A DNA stretch of 64,000 bases from Pseudoxanthomonas broegbernensis (GTDB taxonomy: Bacteria > Pseudomonadota > Gammaproteobacteria > Xanthomonadales > Xanthomonadaceae), in NCBI RefSeq assembly GCF_014202435.1, contig NZ_JACHGU010000003.1:372001-436000 (forward strand), given 5' to 3'. The notes beneath the pieces were generated by a model. The model was not told the origin of the DNA, did no database searches, and saw nothing but the letters and a program-made list of their open reading frames with translations. Made by a program: the position numbers and the translations under genes. Positions 29,796 through 38,256 of the stretch are shown piece by piece (positions within the stretch are counted from its first letter, which is position 1; the number at the start of each line of letters is the position of its first letter).

Positions 29796-30434
29796 CTAAG
29801 GTGCCGGACGGGTACCATCGAGTGTATCAGTGCGCCCCATCCCCGGGCCACGATAGAGCGCCGCCCGCGACTGCGCGGTACGCAATTCGCGGTGCAGCCG
29901 CCAGCCGGCCGGAAGCGGCGGCGGCGGCGCGGCGGCCGGCGACTCCACGTAGACCCAGGCATCGGCCTCCAAACGCGGGACCAGCGCGGGCAGCACCACC
30001 TCCCACAGCCCGGCGGCAAACGGCGGGTCGACGAAGGCGATGGTGGCCAGCCCGTCGGGCGGCGCGTCCAGCCAGCGCAGCGCGTCCTCGTTGACCACCC
30101 GCACCCGCTCCCGCGCGCCCAGCCGCTGGACGTGCGCGTCCAGCGCCGCGGCCAGGGCCGGGTCGCGTTCCACCAGGGTGGCCTGCGCCGCGCCGCGCGA
30201 CACCGCCTCCAGCCCCAGCGCGCCGCTGCCGGCGAACAGGTCCAGCACGCGCGCGCCGGGCAGCGCCGGCATCAGCCAGTTGAACAAGGTCTCGCGGACC
30301 CGGTCGGAGGTGGGGCGCAGGCCGGGCCTCCCGGGCACCGGCAGCCGCGTGCCGCGCCAGCGCCCGCCGATGATGCGCACGCTGCCCGGCGCATGCGCCG
30401 CGGCCCCGCCACGCGCCGGCGCGCGCCGGCTCAT
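29796..30434 (-). CDS. rsmD: 16S rRNA (guanine966-N2)-methyltransferase
   Basis: 212 residues. The SAM-binding motif is LDLFAGSGALGLEAVSRGA and the catalytic motif FVDPPF. The start region GGRWRGTRLPVP and RPTSDRVRETLFNWL are family-typical. It methylates G966 of 16S rRNA. ATG at 30434; it is divergent from ftsY, the same arrangement as E. coli rsmD/ftsY. Confidence 0.93.
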   Translation of the reverse strand: MSRRAPARGGAAAHAPGSVRIIGGRWRGTRLPVPGRPGLRPTSDRVRETLFNWLMPALPGARVLDLFAGSGALGLEAVSRGAAQATLVERDPALAAALDAHVQRLGARERVRVVNEDALRWLDAPPDGLATIAFVDPPFAAGLWEVVLPALVPRLEADAWVYVESPAAAPPPPLPAGWRLHRELRTAQSRAALYRGPGMGRTDTLDGTRPAP

Positions 30435-30535
30435 GCGGCCGGGCACCGGCGCGGTGTTCCCCGCGCATGCGCGCGTGCAAGGGCCGTACGGGAACGCGGT
30501 GCTAGCATGTGCGCATTCTCCGACATCCACGCGCA

Positions 30536-31738
30536 ATGGTCAGTTTTTTCCGCCGCAAGAAGCCCGAATCCGGCCCCGCCGCACGCCCCGGCGGGCGCCT
30601 GAGCGCCGAGGAACTGGCCGCCGCGTTCCCGCAGGCGCCCAATCCCGCCGAAGGCGCCAGCGGCGAAGACGGCGCCATCGACCCGGCGGCCGGCGCGGTG
30701 CGCGTGGAGCCGGCGGTGATCGTGCAGGAAGGCGTCGAAAGCGCCACCGAGGCCGTCATCGACATCGATCCCGGCACGGTGGTCGGCCCCGGCCAGCCGA
30801 TCCAGCCGGCGGCCGCGCCCGGCAAGTCCGGCTGGCGCGAGCGGCTGCGCAACAGCGCCTTCGCCCGCAGCTTCGGCGGCCTGTTTTCCGGCAACCCGCG
30901 CCTGGACGACGACCTGCTGGACGAGGTGGAGACCGCCCTGCTCACCGCCGACGTCGGCGTCGCCGCCACCACCGCGCTGGTCGAGGGCCTGCGCAAGCGG
31001 ATGAACGCGCGCGAATTCGCCGACGCCGGCGCCCTGCTGGCGGCCTTGCGCGCCGACCTGGTCGCGATGCTGCAGCCGGTGGCGCAGCCGCTGGCCATCG
31101 ACCGCGGCATCAAGCCCTTCGTGCTGCTGACCGTGGGCGTCAACGGCGTCGGCAAGACCACCACCATCGGCAAGCTGGCGCGCCGCTACAAGGACGAGGG
31201 CCGCAACCTGATGCTGGCCGCCGGCGACACCTTCCGCGCCGCGGCCGTGGCCCAGTTGCAGGCCTGGGGCGAGCGCAACGGCGTGGCCGTGATCGCCCAG
31301 GGCCAGGACGCGGATGCCGCCTCGGTGGCCTACGACGCGCTGCAGGCGGCCAAGGCCCGCGGCGCCGACGTGCTGATCGCCGACACCGCCGGCCGCCTGC
31401 ATACCCAGGTGGGCCTCATGAACGAACTGGGCAAGATCAAGCGCGTGCTGCAGAAGCTGGACCCGGCCGCGCCGCACGAGGTGCTGATGGTCATCGACGG
31501 CACCACCGGCCAGAACGCGCTCAGCCAGTTGCGCCAGTTCCATGCCGCCGTCGGCATCACCGGGCTGGTGGTGACCAAGCTGGACGGCACCGCCAAGGGC
31601 GGCGTGGTGTTCGCCCTGGCCCGCGAGTTCGGCATCCCGATCCGCTACGCCGGCATCGGCGAACGGCCCGAGGACCTGCGCGTGTTCGACCCGCGGGCCT
31701 TCGTCGACGCGCTGCTGCCCGAGGCACTGGGCGCCTGA
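30536..31738 (+). CDS. ftsY: Signal recognition particle receptor FtsY
   Basis: 400 residues. An acidic, Gly/Pro/Ala-rich A domain (about 1-90) precedes the NG GTPase: GVNGVGKTTTIGKLA (P-loop, near 205), DTFRAAAVAQL, DTAGRLH (near 283) and TKLDGTAKGG (near 348). It receives ribosome-nascent-chain complexes from SRP at the membrane. ATG at 30536 is preferred; a GTG at 30509 is in frame. A TAGCAT hexamer at 30502-30507 is a possible -10, placing the RNA start close to the ATG. Confidence 0.95.
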   Translation: MVSFFRRKKPESGPAARPGGRLSAEELAAAFPQAPNPAEGASGEDGAIDPAAGAVRVEPAVIVQEGVESATEAVIDIDPGTVVGPGQPIQPAAAPGKSGWRERLRNSAFARSFGGLFSGNPRLDDDLLDEVETALLTADVGVAATTALVEGLRKRMNAREFADAGALLAALRADLVAMLQPVAQPLAIDRGIKPFVLLTVGVNGVGKTTTIGKLARRYKDEGRNLMLAAGDTFRAAAVAQLQAWGERNGVAVIAQGQDADAASVAYDALQAAKARGADVLIADTAGRLHTQVGLMNELGKIKRVLQKLDPAAPHEVLMVIDGTTGQNALSQLRQFHAAVGITGLVVTKLDGTAKGGVVFALAREFGIPIRYAGIGERPEDLRVFDPRAFVDALLPEALGA

Positions 31739-31864
31739 CCGCGCCATGCCCATGGGCGACACGATCCGCTCGCATCGGCGGGCCATGATGCATTCGCCGC
31801 GGCCGGGCGAAGGATGCCTCCTGCGCCGTACCCCGCACGCGGCCGTTCCACCTGCGGGGACGCC

Positions 31865-32929
31865 ATGATCGGCGACCCGGCGAGCGGCGATTTCGCCCCG
31901 CGCCTGTTGCGCTGGTTCGACCGCCACGGCCGCCATGGCCTGCCCTGGCAGCATCCGCGCACGCCCTACCGGGTGTGGCTGTCGGAGATCATGCTGCAGC
32001 AGACCCAGGTGGCCACGGTCGTCCCGTACTTCCTGCGCTTCGTCGAACGCTTCCCCACCCTGCCCGGCCTGGCCGCCGCCTCCACCGACGAGGTGATGGC
32101 GCACTGGGCCGGCCTGGGCTACTACGCCCGCGCCCGCAACCTGCACGCGGCCGCGAAGCGGTGCGTGGAGCGCCACGGCGGCGAACTGCCGCAGGACTTC
32201 GATGCCCTCCACGCCCTGCCCGGCATCGGCCGCAGCACCGCCGGCGCGATCCTGGCCCAGGCCTGGGGCGGGCGCCGCGCCATCCTCGACGGCAACGTCA
32301 AGCGGGTGCTGGCGCGCTGGCATGGCGTGGAAGGATGGCCGGGCGCGCCCGCGGTGGAGAAGCGGCTGTGGGCGCTGGCCGAAGCCCATGTCGAACACGT
32401 CCCCGACGGGCGCATGGCCGACTACACCCAGGCGCAGATGGATTTCGGCGCCACCCTGTGCACCCGCGCCAATCCCGCCTGCCTGCCGTGCCCCGTGCGC
32501 GAAGGCTGCAGCGCGCTGCACGAAGGGCGCGTGGACGCCCTGCCCACGCCGCGTCCCGGCAAGCCGCTGCCGGAACGCGAGGCGGTGGCCCTGCTGCTGG
32601 AGAACGCGCGCGGCGAACTGCTGCTGCAGCGGCGCCCGCCCACCGGCATCTGGGCCTCGCTGTGGACCCTGCCGCAGGCCGACACCGACGCGCTGATGCG
32701 CCGATGGTTCGCACGCGAGGCGGACGGCGACTACGACGCGGCCGAGGAACTGCCCCTCATCGTCCACACCTTCAGCCATTACCGCCTGCGCCTGCAGCCG
32801 CGGCGCCTGCGCAAGGTCGCGCCCCGGCCGGGGGTGGGCGACAATGAGGACCTGCGCTGGGTGACGCGTACCGAACTGGCCGCCCTGGGCCTGCCGGCGC
32901 CGATCCGCAAGCTGCTCGACTCCCTCTGA
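31865..32929 (+). CDS. mutY: Adenine DNA glycosylase MutY
   Basis: 354 residues. It removes A opposite 8-oxoG. Motifs: [10 protein letters not shown] with catalytic Glu, helix-hairpin-helix [13 protein letters not shown], catalytic Asp in [13 protein letters not shown], and the cluster [17 protein letters not shown] (C-x6-C-x2-C-x5-C). The C-terminal NUDIX-like domain recognises 8-oxoG. GGGGAC stands upstream of the ATG at 31865. yggX follows 14 bp later, as in E. coli. Confidence 0.96.
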   Translation: MIGDPASGDFAPRLLRWFDRHGRHGLPWQHPRTPYRVWLSEIMLQQTQVATVVPYFLRFVERFPTLPGLAAASTDEVMAHWAGLGYYARARNLHAAAKRCVERHGGELPQDFDALHALPGIGRSTAGAILAQAWGGRRAILDGNVKRVLARWHGVEGWPGAPAVEKRLWALAEAHVEHVPDGRMADYTQAQMDFGATLCTRANPACLPCPVREGCSALHEGRVDALPTPRPGKPLPEREAVALLLENARGELLLQRRPPTGIWASLWTLPQADTDALMRRWFAREADGDYDAAEELPLIVHTFSHYRLRLQPRRLRKVAPRPGVGDNEDLRWVTRTELAALGLPAPIRKLLDSL

Positions 32930-32943
32930 CCGGCTGCCCGATC

Positions 32944-33222
32944 ATGTCCCGCACCGTTTTCTGCCAGTACCAGCAACGCGACGCCGAAGGGCTGGACTTC
33001 GTCCCCTGGCCCGGCCCGCTGGGCCAGCGCATCCACGCCCACATCGGCAAGCCCGCCTGGTCCGCCTGGCTGGCGCACCAGACCATGCTGATCAACGAGA
33101 ACCGGCTCTCCCCGCGCGACCCCAAGCACCGCGCCTTCCTCGAGGACGAGATGGAGAAGTTCCTGTTCGGCGGCGGGGCGGAGAAGCCGGCCGGCTACGT
33201 GCCGCCCGCCGGCGAGGGCTGA
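32944..33222 (+). CDS. yggX: Fe(2+)-trafficking protein YggX
   Basis: 92 residues. Family features: [19 protein letters not shown] with conserved Cys7, [14 protein letters not shown], and [21 protein letters not shown]. It supports iron-sulfur cluster integrity under oxidative stress. Located 14 bp after mutY, a pairing conserved in gammaproteobacteria. A Gly/Pro-rich tail of about 15 residues extends beyond the conserved core. Confidence 0.95.
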   Translation: MSRTVFCQYQQRDAEGLDFVPWPGPLGQRIHAHIGKPAWSAWLAHQTMLINENRLSPRDPKHRAFLEDEMEKFLFGGGAEKPAGYVPPAGEG

Positions 33223-33277
33223 CGGCACACGGCAACGCCGCGCCGAGGGGCGGGCGAAGACGCGCGCCGCGCCGCCC

Positions 33278-33742
33278 TCAAGGCTGTTCCGCCGGATCGG
33301 CCGCTTCGCGCGGCTGCGTGCTGGCCTGCCGCAGTTCCTGCTCGGACCGCTTCACGCCCTTGGCATCGACCGGCCGGATCGCGTCGATCCTGCAGGGAAC
33401 GCGCCCCACCTGCCCGACCATCGGCCCAAGCGGCATCACGCTGTCCGAGCGCGCCTGCACCTGCCCGCCGAAGCTGGTGACCGAGATCGCCGTGGCGTAG
33501 TCCAGGTCGTGGCAGGGACCGACCAGTTCCAGCAGCCACGCCTGGTTCGGCCGGGTCCACACCACCATCGCGCGGTTGCCCAGCGGCGACCAGCCCTGCA
33601 ACCCGCCGAACAGCGAGAAACCGCGCACCGGTTCGCCGGCGTGCGCCTGGTACATCGCCAGCCGCTCGGCATCGCTCAGGCGCGGCGCGCTCGAACAACC
33701 GGCCGCCACCGCCAGCGCGAGGACCGCAAGCATCTTCTTCAT
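33278..33742 (-). CDS. DUF6491-like lipoprotein
   Basis: 154 residues. Lipoprotein signal MKKMLAVLALAVAAGC. Conserved mature motifs are VRGFSLFGGLQGWSPLG, WLLELVGPCHDL and CRIDAIRPVDAKG, which resemble the DUF6491 family found mainly in Xanthomonadaceae. Function unknown. ATG at 33742 has AGAAGG 8 bases upstream; an in-frame GTG at 33748 is the alternative. It is convergent with yggX and divergent from tRNA-Phe. Confidence 0.75.
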   Translation of the reverse strand: MKKMLAVLALAVAAGCSSAPRLSDAERLAMYQAHAGEPVRGFSLFGGLQGWSPLGNRAMVVWTRPNQAWLLELVGPCHDLDYATAISVTSFGGQVQARSDSVMPLGPMVGQVGRVPCRIDAIRPVDAKGVKRSEQELRQASTQPREAADPAEQP

Positions 33743-33836
33743 GTCCACGACCTTCTGGATGGGAGGCTTCCGATGATCCCCCTTCCGCGCCCGCGGCCAA
33801 CGGCTCCCGTCCCCGCATGTTCAGCCCCCGTCCTGC

Positions 33837-33865
33837 TTGTCGTATTCCACCGGCCCCGTTATCAT
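33837..33865 (+). promoter_or_regulatory. Promoter of tRNA-Phe
   Basis: TTGTCG at 33837 and TATCAT at 33860 are separated by exactly 17 bp, a sigma-70 type promoter. The RNA would start near 33872, about 27 bases before the tRNA. Confidence 0.65.
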
Positions 33866-33898
33866 GCCGCCCCTTGCAGCGGCCAAGCCGCGGCACGT

Positions 33899-33974
33899 GG
33901 CCGGGTAGCTCAGTTGGTAGAGCAGGGGATTGAAAATCCCCGTGTCGGGGGTTCGATTCCCTCCCCGGCCACCA
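33899..33974 (+). tRNA. tRNA-Phe (GAA)
   Basis: 76 bases including the encoded CCA. Acceptor arms GGCCGGG/CCCGGCC pair fully. The D-arm, anticodon stem GGGGA/TCCCC with loop TTGAAAA (anticodon GAA) and T-arm GGGGGTTCGATTCCCTC are complete. It is followed by a Rho-independent terminator. Confidence 0.98.
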
Positions 33975-33993
33975 TGAATTTCAAGACGTTAGG

Positions 33994-34025
33994 AAGCCCG
34001 CACTGGTTGCGGGCTTTCTTCGTTT
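33994..34025 (+). terminator. Rho-independent terminator after tRNA-Phe
   Basis: AAGCCCGCA (33994-34002) pairs with TGCGGGCTT (34008-34016) over a 5-base loop, followed by the T-rich tail TCTTCGTTT. Confidence 0.85.
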
Positions 34026-34145
34026 CGCCTGGCCGCTCGCCGTTTCCGGGCCGGGCCACGCGGCCTCGGGAGGGATCGACGATTCCGTAACGGAACGCAT
34101 CGGAGCGGGTGCTAGCATCCGCCCGACGCCATCCCCGGAGGCTCC

Positions 34146-34703
34146 ATGCGCGCCTTTCCGATGCTGCTTGTGCTCTGCCTGGCGATGTCGCCCCTGGCCG
34201 TCCACGCCGACGAACCGGTCGCCTCGGTGCCGGAGCTGGAACTGTCGCGCTACGCGGGCCAGTGGTACGAGATCGCGCACCTGCCGGTGTCGTTCCAGCG
34301 CAAGTGCGTGCGCGAGATCACCGCCACCTACAGCCTGCGCCGCGACGGCTCGATCGGGGTGCGCAACGCCTGCCGCACCCGCGACGACGGACTGGAGGAG
34401 GCGCAGGGCGTGGCGCGCACGGTGGAAGGCCATCCGGGCCGGCTGCAGGTGCGCTTCGTCCCCGACTGGCTGTCCTGGCTGCCGCTGGTGTGGGCCGACT
34501 ACTGGGTGCTGGAGCTCGATCCGGACTACCAGTGGACGATGGTCGGCGAACCGGGACGCAAGTACCTGTGGATCCTGTCGCGCGAGCCGTCGATGGACCG
34601 CGGGCTGTTCGATCGGCTGCGCGCGCGCGCCGAGGCGATGGGCTACGACCTGTCGCCGCTGGTGATCGCCGCGCCGCTGCGCGAGGCGCCGGCCACGCCG
34701 TAG
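34146..34703 (+). CDS. blc: Outer membrane lipocalin-like protein (Blc type)
   Basis: 185 residues. The signal peptide is about 21 residues (AVHADEP). The lipocalin motif YAGQWYEIAHLPVSFQR matches the GxW signature, and FVPDWLSWLPLVWADYWVL plus KYLWILSREPSM correspond to later Blc motifs. No lipobox Cys is present at the cleavage site, unlike E. coli Blc, so it is probably soluble periplasmic. It binds lysophospholipids or similar lipids in the family. GGAGG is 5 bases before the ATG. Confidence 0.88.
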   Translation: MRAFPMLLVLCLAMSPLAVHADEPVASVPELELSRYAGQWYEIAHLPVSFQRKCVREITATYSLRRDGSIGVRNACRTRDDGLEEAQGVARTVEGHPGRLQVRFVPDWLSWLPLVWADYWVLELDPDYQWTMVGEPGRKYLWILSREPSMDRGLFDRLRARAEAMGYDLSPLVIAAPLREAPATP

Positions 34704-34735
34704 TATCCTGCCGTCCTCATCGATCCGGAGGCGGC

Positions 34736-35212
34736 ATGAAGCGTTTCCTGCAACTGTTCGCGTTGGCCCTGGCCCTGGCCGTGCTTGCCGGGTGCGGCAA
34801 GAACACGCGGCGCGTATCGCCGCCCTCGGTTTCGATCCAGCAGTTGGCGGTGCAGGCCAATGGCAACTGGGTGGTGGACGTGCGCGTGCACAACTTCAGC
34901 AGCGTCTCCATGCAATTCCATACCCTGGAGCTTGCGGTGAGCGTGGACGAGCACGCCGCCGGCACCCTGCGGGCCGCGCCGGGCATGTCGATCGGCCCGA
35001 CCTCGGCCGACGTGGTCAAGGCCACGTTCAAGCCGGATGGCATGGCCCGGATCGCCGTGGCCGACGCGCTCGCCGGCAGGCGTTCGCTCGCCTACCGGCT
35101 GGAAGGCAAGGTATCGGCCACGCCGGACGAGGCGAGGAAGCCGCGTGAATTCGAGATCGACTACCGCAGCTCGGTCAATCCGGCGCCGGGGCTGGACGGG
35201 GTATTGCGCTGA
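34736..35212 (+). CDS. Putative lipoprotein, LEA14-like beta-sandwich
   Basis: 158 residues. Lipoprotein signal ending LAGC. The mature part has NGNWVVDVRVHNFSSVSMQF and a LELAVSVD segment, reminiscent of WHy/LEA14-type immunoglobulin-like domains; the match is by pattern only. The C-terminus RKPREFEIDYRSSVNPAPG is unassigned. CGGAGG lies 5 bases before the ATG. A TATCCT at 34704 is a candidate -10. It lies 32 bp after the lipocalin gene, and both may serve the envelope. Confidence 0.65.
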   Translation: MKRFLQLFALALALAVLAGCGKNTRRVSPPSVSIQQLAVQANGNWVVDVRVHNFSSVSMQFHTLELAVSVDEHAAGTLRAAPGMSIGPTSADVVKATFKPDGMARIAVADALAGRRSLAYRLEGKVSATPDEARKPREFEIDYRSSVNPAPGLDGVLR

Positions 35213-35266
35213 GCGCGGCGGCGCGCGTGCCCAACCGTCATCGATGAGGTATAAGCTGTGTTCTCG

Positions 35267-35917
35267 ATGGAGACGGACACAGCGACGCCAGGCCCGATCC
35301 GCGCCGGTGCGAACGCACCGGCCGCGCCCCCGCCTCCGGTGCGGACCTTCGCACCGGCACTGCGCGTTCTTTCGCTCGATGCCCACGGCCGGGCGATGGA
35401 CTGGATCCACTGGCAGGACGCGACCTGCCTCTACGCCCGCGACGCCGTCGCCTGGACCCTGGGCGTGCCCTGCCTGCGCGTGCACGGCGGCATCGCCCGC
35501 AACACCGGCGACCGCAGCTTCATCGACCTGCACCCCATCGTCGCCACCCGCGGCCAGGTCCATCCGCGCGCGCTGGACCCCACCCCCGCGCTGTCCAACA
35601 CCGCGCTGTTCGCGCGCGACGCGCACCTGTGCCTGTATTGCGGCCGGCAGTTCGGCCGCCCGCACCTCACCCGCGACCACGTGGTGCCGCTGTCCAAGGG
35701 TGGCCGCGACGCGTGGGAGAACGTGGTCACCGCCTGCTTCCACTGCAACTCGCGCAAGAGCGACCGCACGCCGCAGCAGGCGCACATGCCGCTGCTGGCC
35801 GTGCCCTACCGGCCGAGCTGGATCGAGCACCTGATCCTCTCCAACCGCAACATCCTGGCCGACCAGATGGCCTTCCTGAAGTCGCAACTGCCCAAGCGCT
35901 CCAAGCTGTCGGCATGA
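35267..35917 (+). CDS. HNH endonuclease-domain protein
   Basis: 216 residues. The C-terminal half is a classic [11 protein letters not shown], then [20 protein letters not shown] and [12 protein letters not shown], with both CxxC zinc pairs. The N-terminal half ([20 protein letters not shown]) belongs to the HNH proteins common in many bacterial chromosomes, whose role is not established. ATG at 35267 is chosen; TATAAG at 35250 is a candidate -10 and would give an almost leaderless mRNA. A GTG at 35258 is also in frame. Nothing suggests a restriction or homing context. Confidence 0.8.
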   Translation: METDTATPGPIRAGANAPAAPPPPVRTFAPALRVLSLDAHGRAMDWIHWQDATCLYARDAVAWTLGVPCLRVHGGIARNTGDRSFIDLHPIVATRGQVHPRALDPTPALSNTALFARDAHLCLYCGRQFGRPHLTRDHVVPLSKGGRDAWENVVTACFHCNSRKSDRTPQQAHMPLLAVPYRPSWIEHLILSNRNILADQMAFLKSQLPKRSKLSA

Positions 35918-35986
35918 CGGCCGGCGCATCGGCGATCCCGCTTGCGGCCGCGATGCCGGCCCCCGGCCCCGGACCCTTCGCAGGCT

Positions 35987-36057
35987 GAAGCCGATTCCCG
36001 CCGGCAGGGGCGGCTACGCACCCGCCCTTTGCGCGGGAGCCGGATCTCGCCGGCGAC
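35987..36057. repeat. Degenerate REP pair between the HNH gene and dxs
   Basis: GGAGCCGGATCTCGCCGGCG at 36036-36055 resembles the REP arm at 23183 (GGAGCCGGCTTCAG). An inverted partner runs back from GGCTAC at 36012 to GAAGCCG at 35988. Degenerate and weakly supported. The 232-bp gap holds nothing else recognisable. Confidence 0.35.
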
Positions 36058-36149
36058 CGCCGCCGGGGAACGGCGCCCCTGAACGGCCTTGCTTGCCCCG
36101 TCACGCCCCCGGGGAGGACAATGGCGGCCCGTATGGTGCCCGCAGCAAA

Positions 36150-38081
36150 ATGATCGATCCCGCCCGCTACCCGCGTCTGTCGCGCATCGATTCGCCCGCC
36201 GACCTGCGCCAGTTCGACGAGGCCGAACTGCCAGCGGTGGCGGACGAATTGCGGACCTACCTGATCGAGTCGGTCGGCCGCAGCGGCGGCCACTTCGGCG
36301 CCGGGCTCGGCGTGGTGGAGCTGACCGTGGCCCTGCACTGGCTCTACGAGACCCCGGCCGACCAGTTGGTGTGGGACGTGGGCCACCAGACCTACCCGCA
36401 CAAGATCCTCACCGGCCGCCGCGACCGCATCCACACGGTCAAGCAGAAGGGCGGCGTGGCGCCGTTCCCGAAGCGCGAGGAAAGCGAGTACGACACCTTC
36501 GGGGTCGGCCATTCGTCGACGTCGATCTCCGCGGCGCTGGGCATGGCCATCGCCGCGCGGCTCAAGGGCGGCGGCCAGGACGATGCCGCGCCTCCCAAGG
36601 TGGTCGCGGTGATCGGCGACGGCGCGATGACCGCGGGCATGGCCTACGAGGCCCTCAACCACGCCGGCGGCATGGACCCCGAGCCCGACCTGCTGGTGGT
36701 CCTCAACGACAACCGCATGTCGATCTCCGAGGCGGTGGGCGGGCTGACCAAGATGCTCGGCCGCATGAGCGGCAGCGCCACCTTCAACAAGCTGCGCGAG
36801 GGCGGCAAGAAGCTGCTGGGCGACAAGAACAAGCGGCCCGCGCGCTTCGTGCGCCGCTGGGAGGAGCACTGGAAGGGCATGTTCGTGCCCTCCACCCTGT
36901 TCGAGCAGATGGGTTTCCACTACACCGGCCCGATCGATGGCCACGACCTGCCGGCGCTGCTGGGTGCGCTGAAGACGCTCAAGACCCTCAAGGGCCCGCA
37001 ACTGCTGCACGTGATCACCACCAAGGGCAAGGGCTACGACCTGGCCGAGGGCGACCAGATCGGCTACCACGCGGTCGGCCCGTTCGACCCGGCCAAGGGG
37101 CTGGTCGCCAAGTCCGGCGCGAAGAAACCCACCTACACCGACGTCTTCGGCGACTGGCTGTGCGATGCGGCCGCCGCCGAGCCGCGCCTGCTGGGCATCA
37201 CCCCGGCGATGCGCGAGGGCTCGGGCCTGGTGCGTTTCTCGAAGGAATACCCCGACCGCTACTTCGACGTGGCCATCGCCGAGCAGCACGCGGTGACCCT
37301 GGCCGCGGGCATGGCCACCCAGGGCGCCAAGCCCGTGGTGGCGATCTACTCCACCTTCCTGCAGCGCGGCTACGACCAGCTCGTGCACGACGTGGCCACG
37401 CAGAAGCTGGACGTGCTGTTCGCCATCGACCGCGGCGGCGTGGTCGGCCCGGACGGCGCCACCCACGCCGGCAACCTGGACCTGAGCTACCTGCGCTGCG
37501 TGCCGAACATGGTGGTGATGGCCCCGGCCGACGAGGACGAGTGCCGGCGGATGCTCAGTACCGGCCTGCGCCACGAAGGCCCGGCCGCGGTGCGCTACCC
37601 GCGCGGCACCGGCCCGGGCGTCGCGGTGGAGGCCACGCTGGACACGCTGCCCGTCGGCAAGGCGCAGTTGCGCCGCAGCGGCGGCCCGCTGGCCCTGCTC
37701 GCCTTCGGCGCCACCGTGGCCGCGGCCGAACAGGCAGGCGCCGAACTGGGCCTGACCGTGGTCAACATGCGCTTCGTCAAGCCGCTGGACCGCACCCTGC
37801 TGCTGGAGCTGGCGAGGAACCACGAGGGCTTCGTCACCGTCGAGGACAACGTGGTCGCCGGCGGTGCCGGCTCGGCGGTATCCGAGCTGCTGGATGCCGA
37901 AGGCGTGCTGCTGCCAATGCTGCACCTGGGCCTGCCCGACGCCTTCCAGCACCATGCCAGCCGCGAGGACCTGCTGGCCGAAGCCGGCATCGACGCGGCC
38001 GGCATCCAGGCCGCGGTCCTCCATCGGTGGCCGCGCCTGGCCTTGATCGACAGCGACCTGCCCCGCGCCGCCGGCGCCTGA
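36150..38081 (+). CDS. dxs: 1-deoxy-D-xylulose-5-phosphate synthase
   Basis: 643 residues. Condenses pyruvate and glyceraldehyde-3-phosphate, first step of the MEP isoprenoid pathway, with TPP. Motifs: [46 protein letters not shown] for TPP/Mg, catalytic region [15 protein letters not shown], and the C-terminal transketolase domain. No Shine-Dalgarno is seen before ATG 36150 (GCAAAATG). It is a single-gene unit convergent with tpsA. Confidence 0.96.
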   Translation: MIDPARYPRLSRIDSPADLRQFDEAELPAVADELRTYLIESVGRSGGHFGAGLGVVELTVALHWLYETPADQLVWDVGHQTYPHKILTGRRDRIHTVKQKGGVAPFPKREESEYDTFGVGHSSTSISAALGMAIAARLKGGGQDDAAPPKVVAVIGDGAMTAGMAYEALNHAGGMDPEPDLLVVLNDNRMSISEAVGGLTKMLGRMSGSATFNKLREGGKKLLGDKNKRPARFVRRWEEHWKGMFVPSTLFEQMGFHYTGPIDGHDLPALLGALKTLKTLKGPQLLHVITTKGKGYDLAEGDQIGYHAVGPFDPAKGLVAKSGAKKPTYTDVFGDWLCDAAAAEPRLLGITPAMREGSGLVRFSKEYPDRYFDVAIAEQHAVTLAAGMATQGAKPVVAIYSTFLQRGYDQLVHDVATQKLDVLFAIDRGGVVGPDGATHAGNLDLSYLRCVPNMVVMAPADEDECRRMLSTGLRHEGPAAVRYPRGTGPGVAVEATLDTLPVGKAQLRRSGGPLALLAFGATVAAAEQAGAELGLTVVNMRFVKPLDRTLLLELARNHEGFVTVEDNVVAGGAGSAVSELLDAEGVLLPMLHLGLPDAFQHHASREDLLAEAGIDAAGIQAAVLHRWPRLALIDSDLPRAAGA

Positions 38082-38210
38082 ATCCGGCGGCGGCCCGCAG
38101 CGGCACTATCCGCCTGGCTCGATGGCGAACGGCAGTGCGTGCCCGCACCGCACCTTCCGCATCCCTGCCGGCCCGGCCTGGCGCCGGCGTGATGAATATC
38201 GGTCCGCACC

Positions 38211-38242
38211 GGGAAGGAGCGCCGGAAACCGCGCTCCTTCCC
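38211..38242. terminator. Shared hairpin between dxs and tpsA
   Basis: GGGAAGGAGCGC and GCGCTCCTTCCC form a perfect 12-bp stem with an 8-base loop, located between the convergent stops of dxs and tpsA. No T-run on either side, so termination is presumed from position and stability. Confidence 0.55.
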
Positions 38243-38256
38243 TCGCCTGGCCGGAG

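Noticed and set aside
35267..35917. HNH gene as part of a restriction or anti-phage system
   Set aside because: No methylase, helicase or similar partner is nearby; neighbours are lipoprotein and dxs genes.
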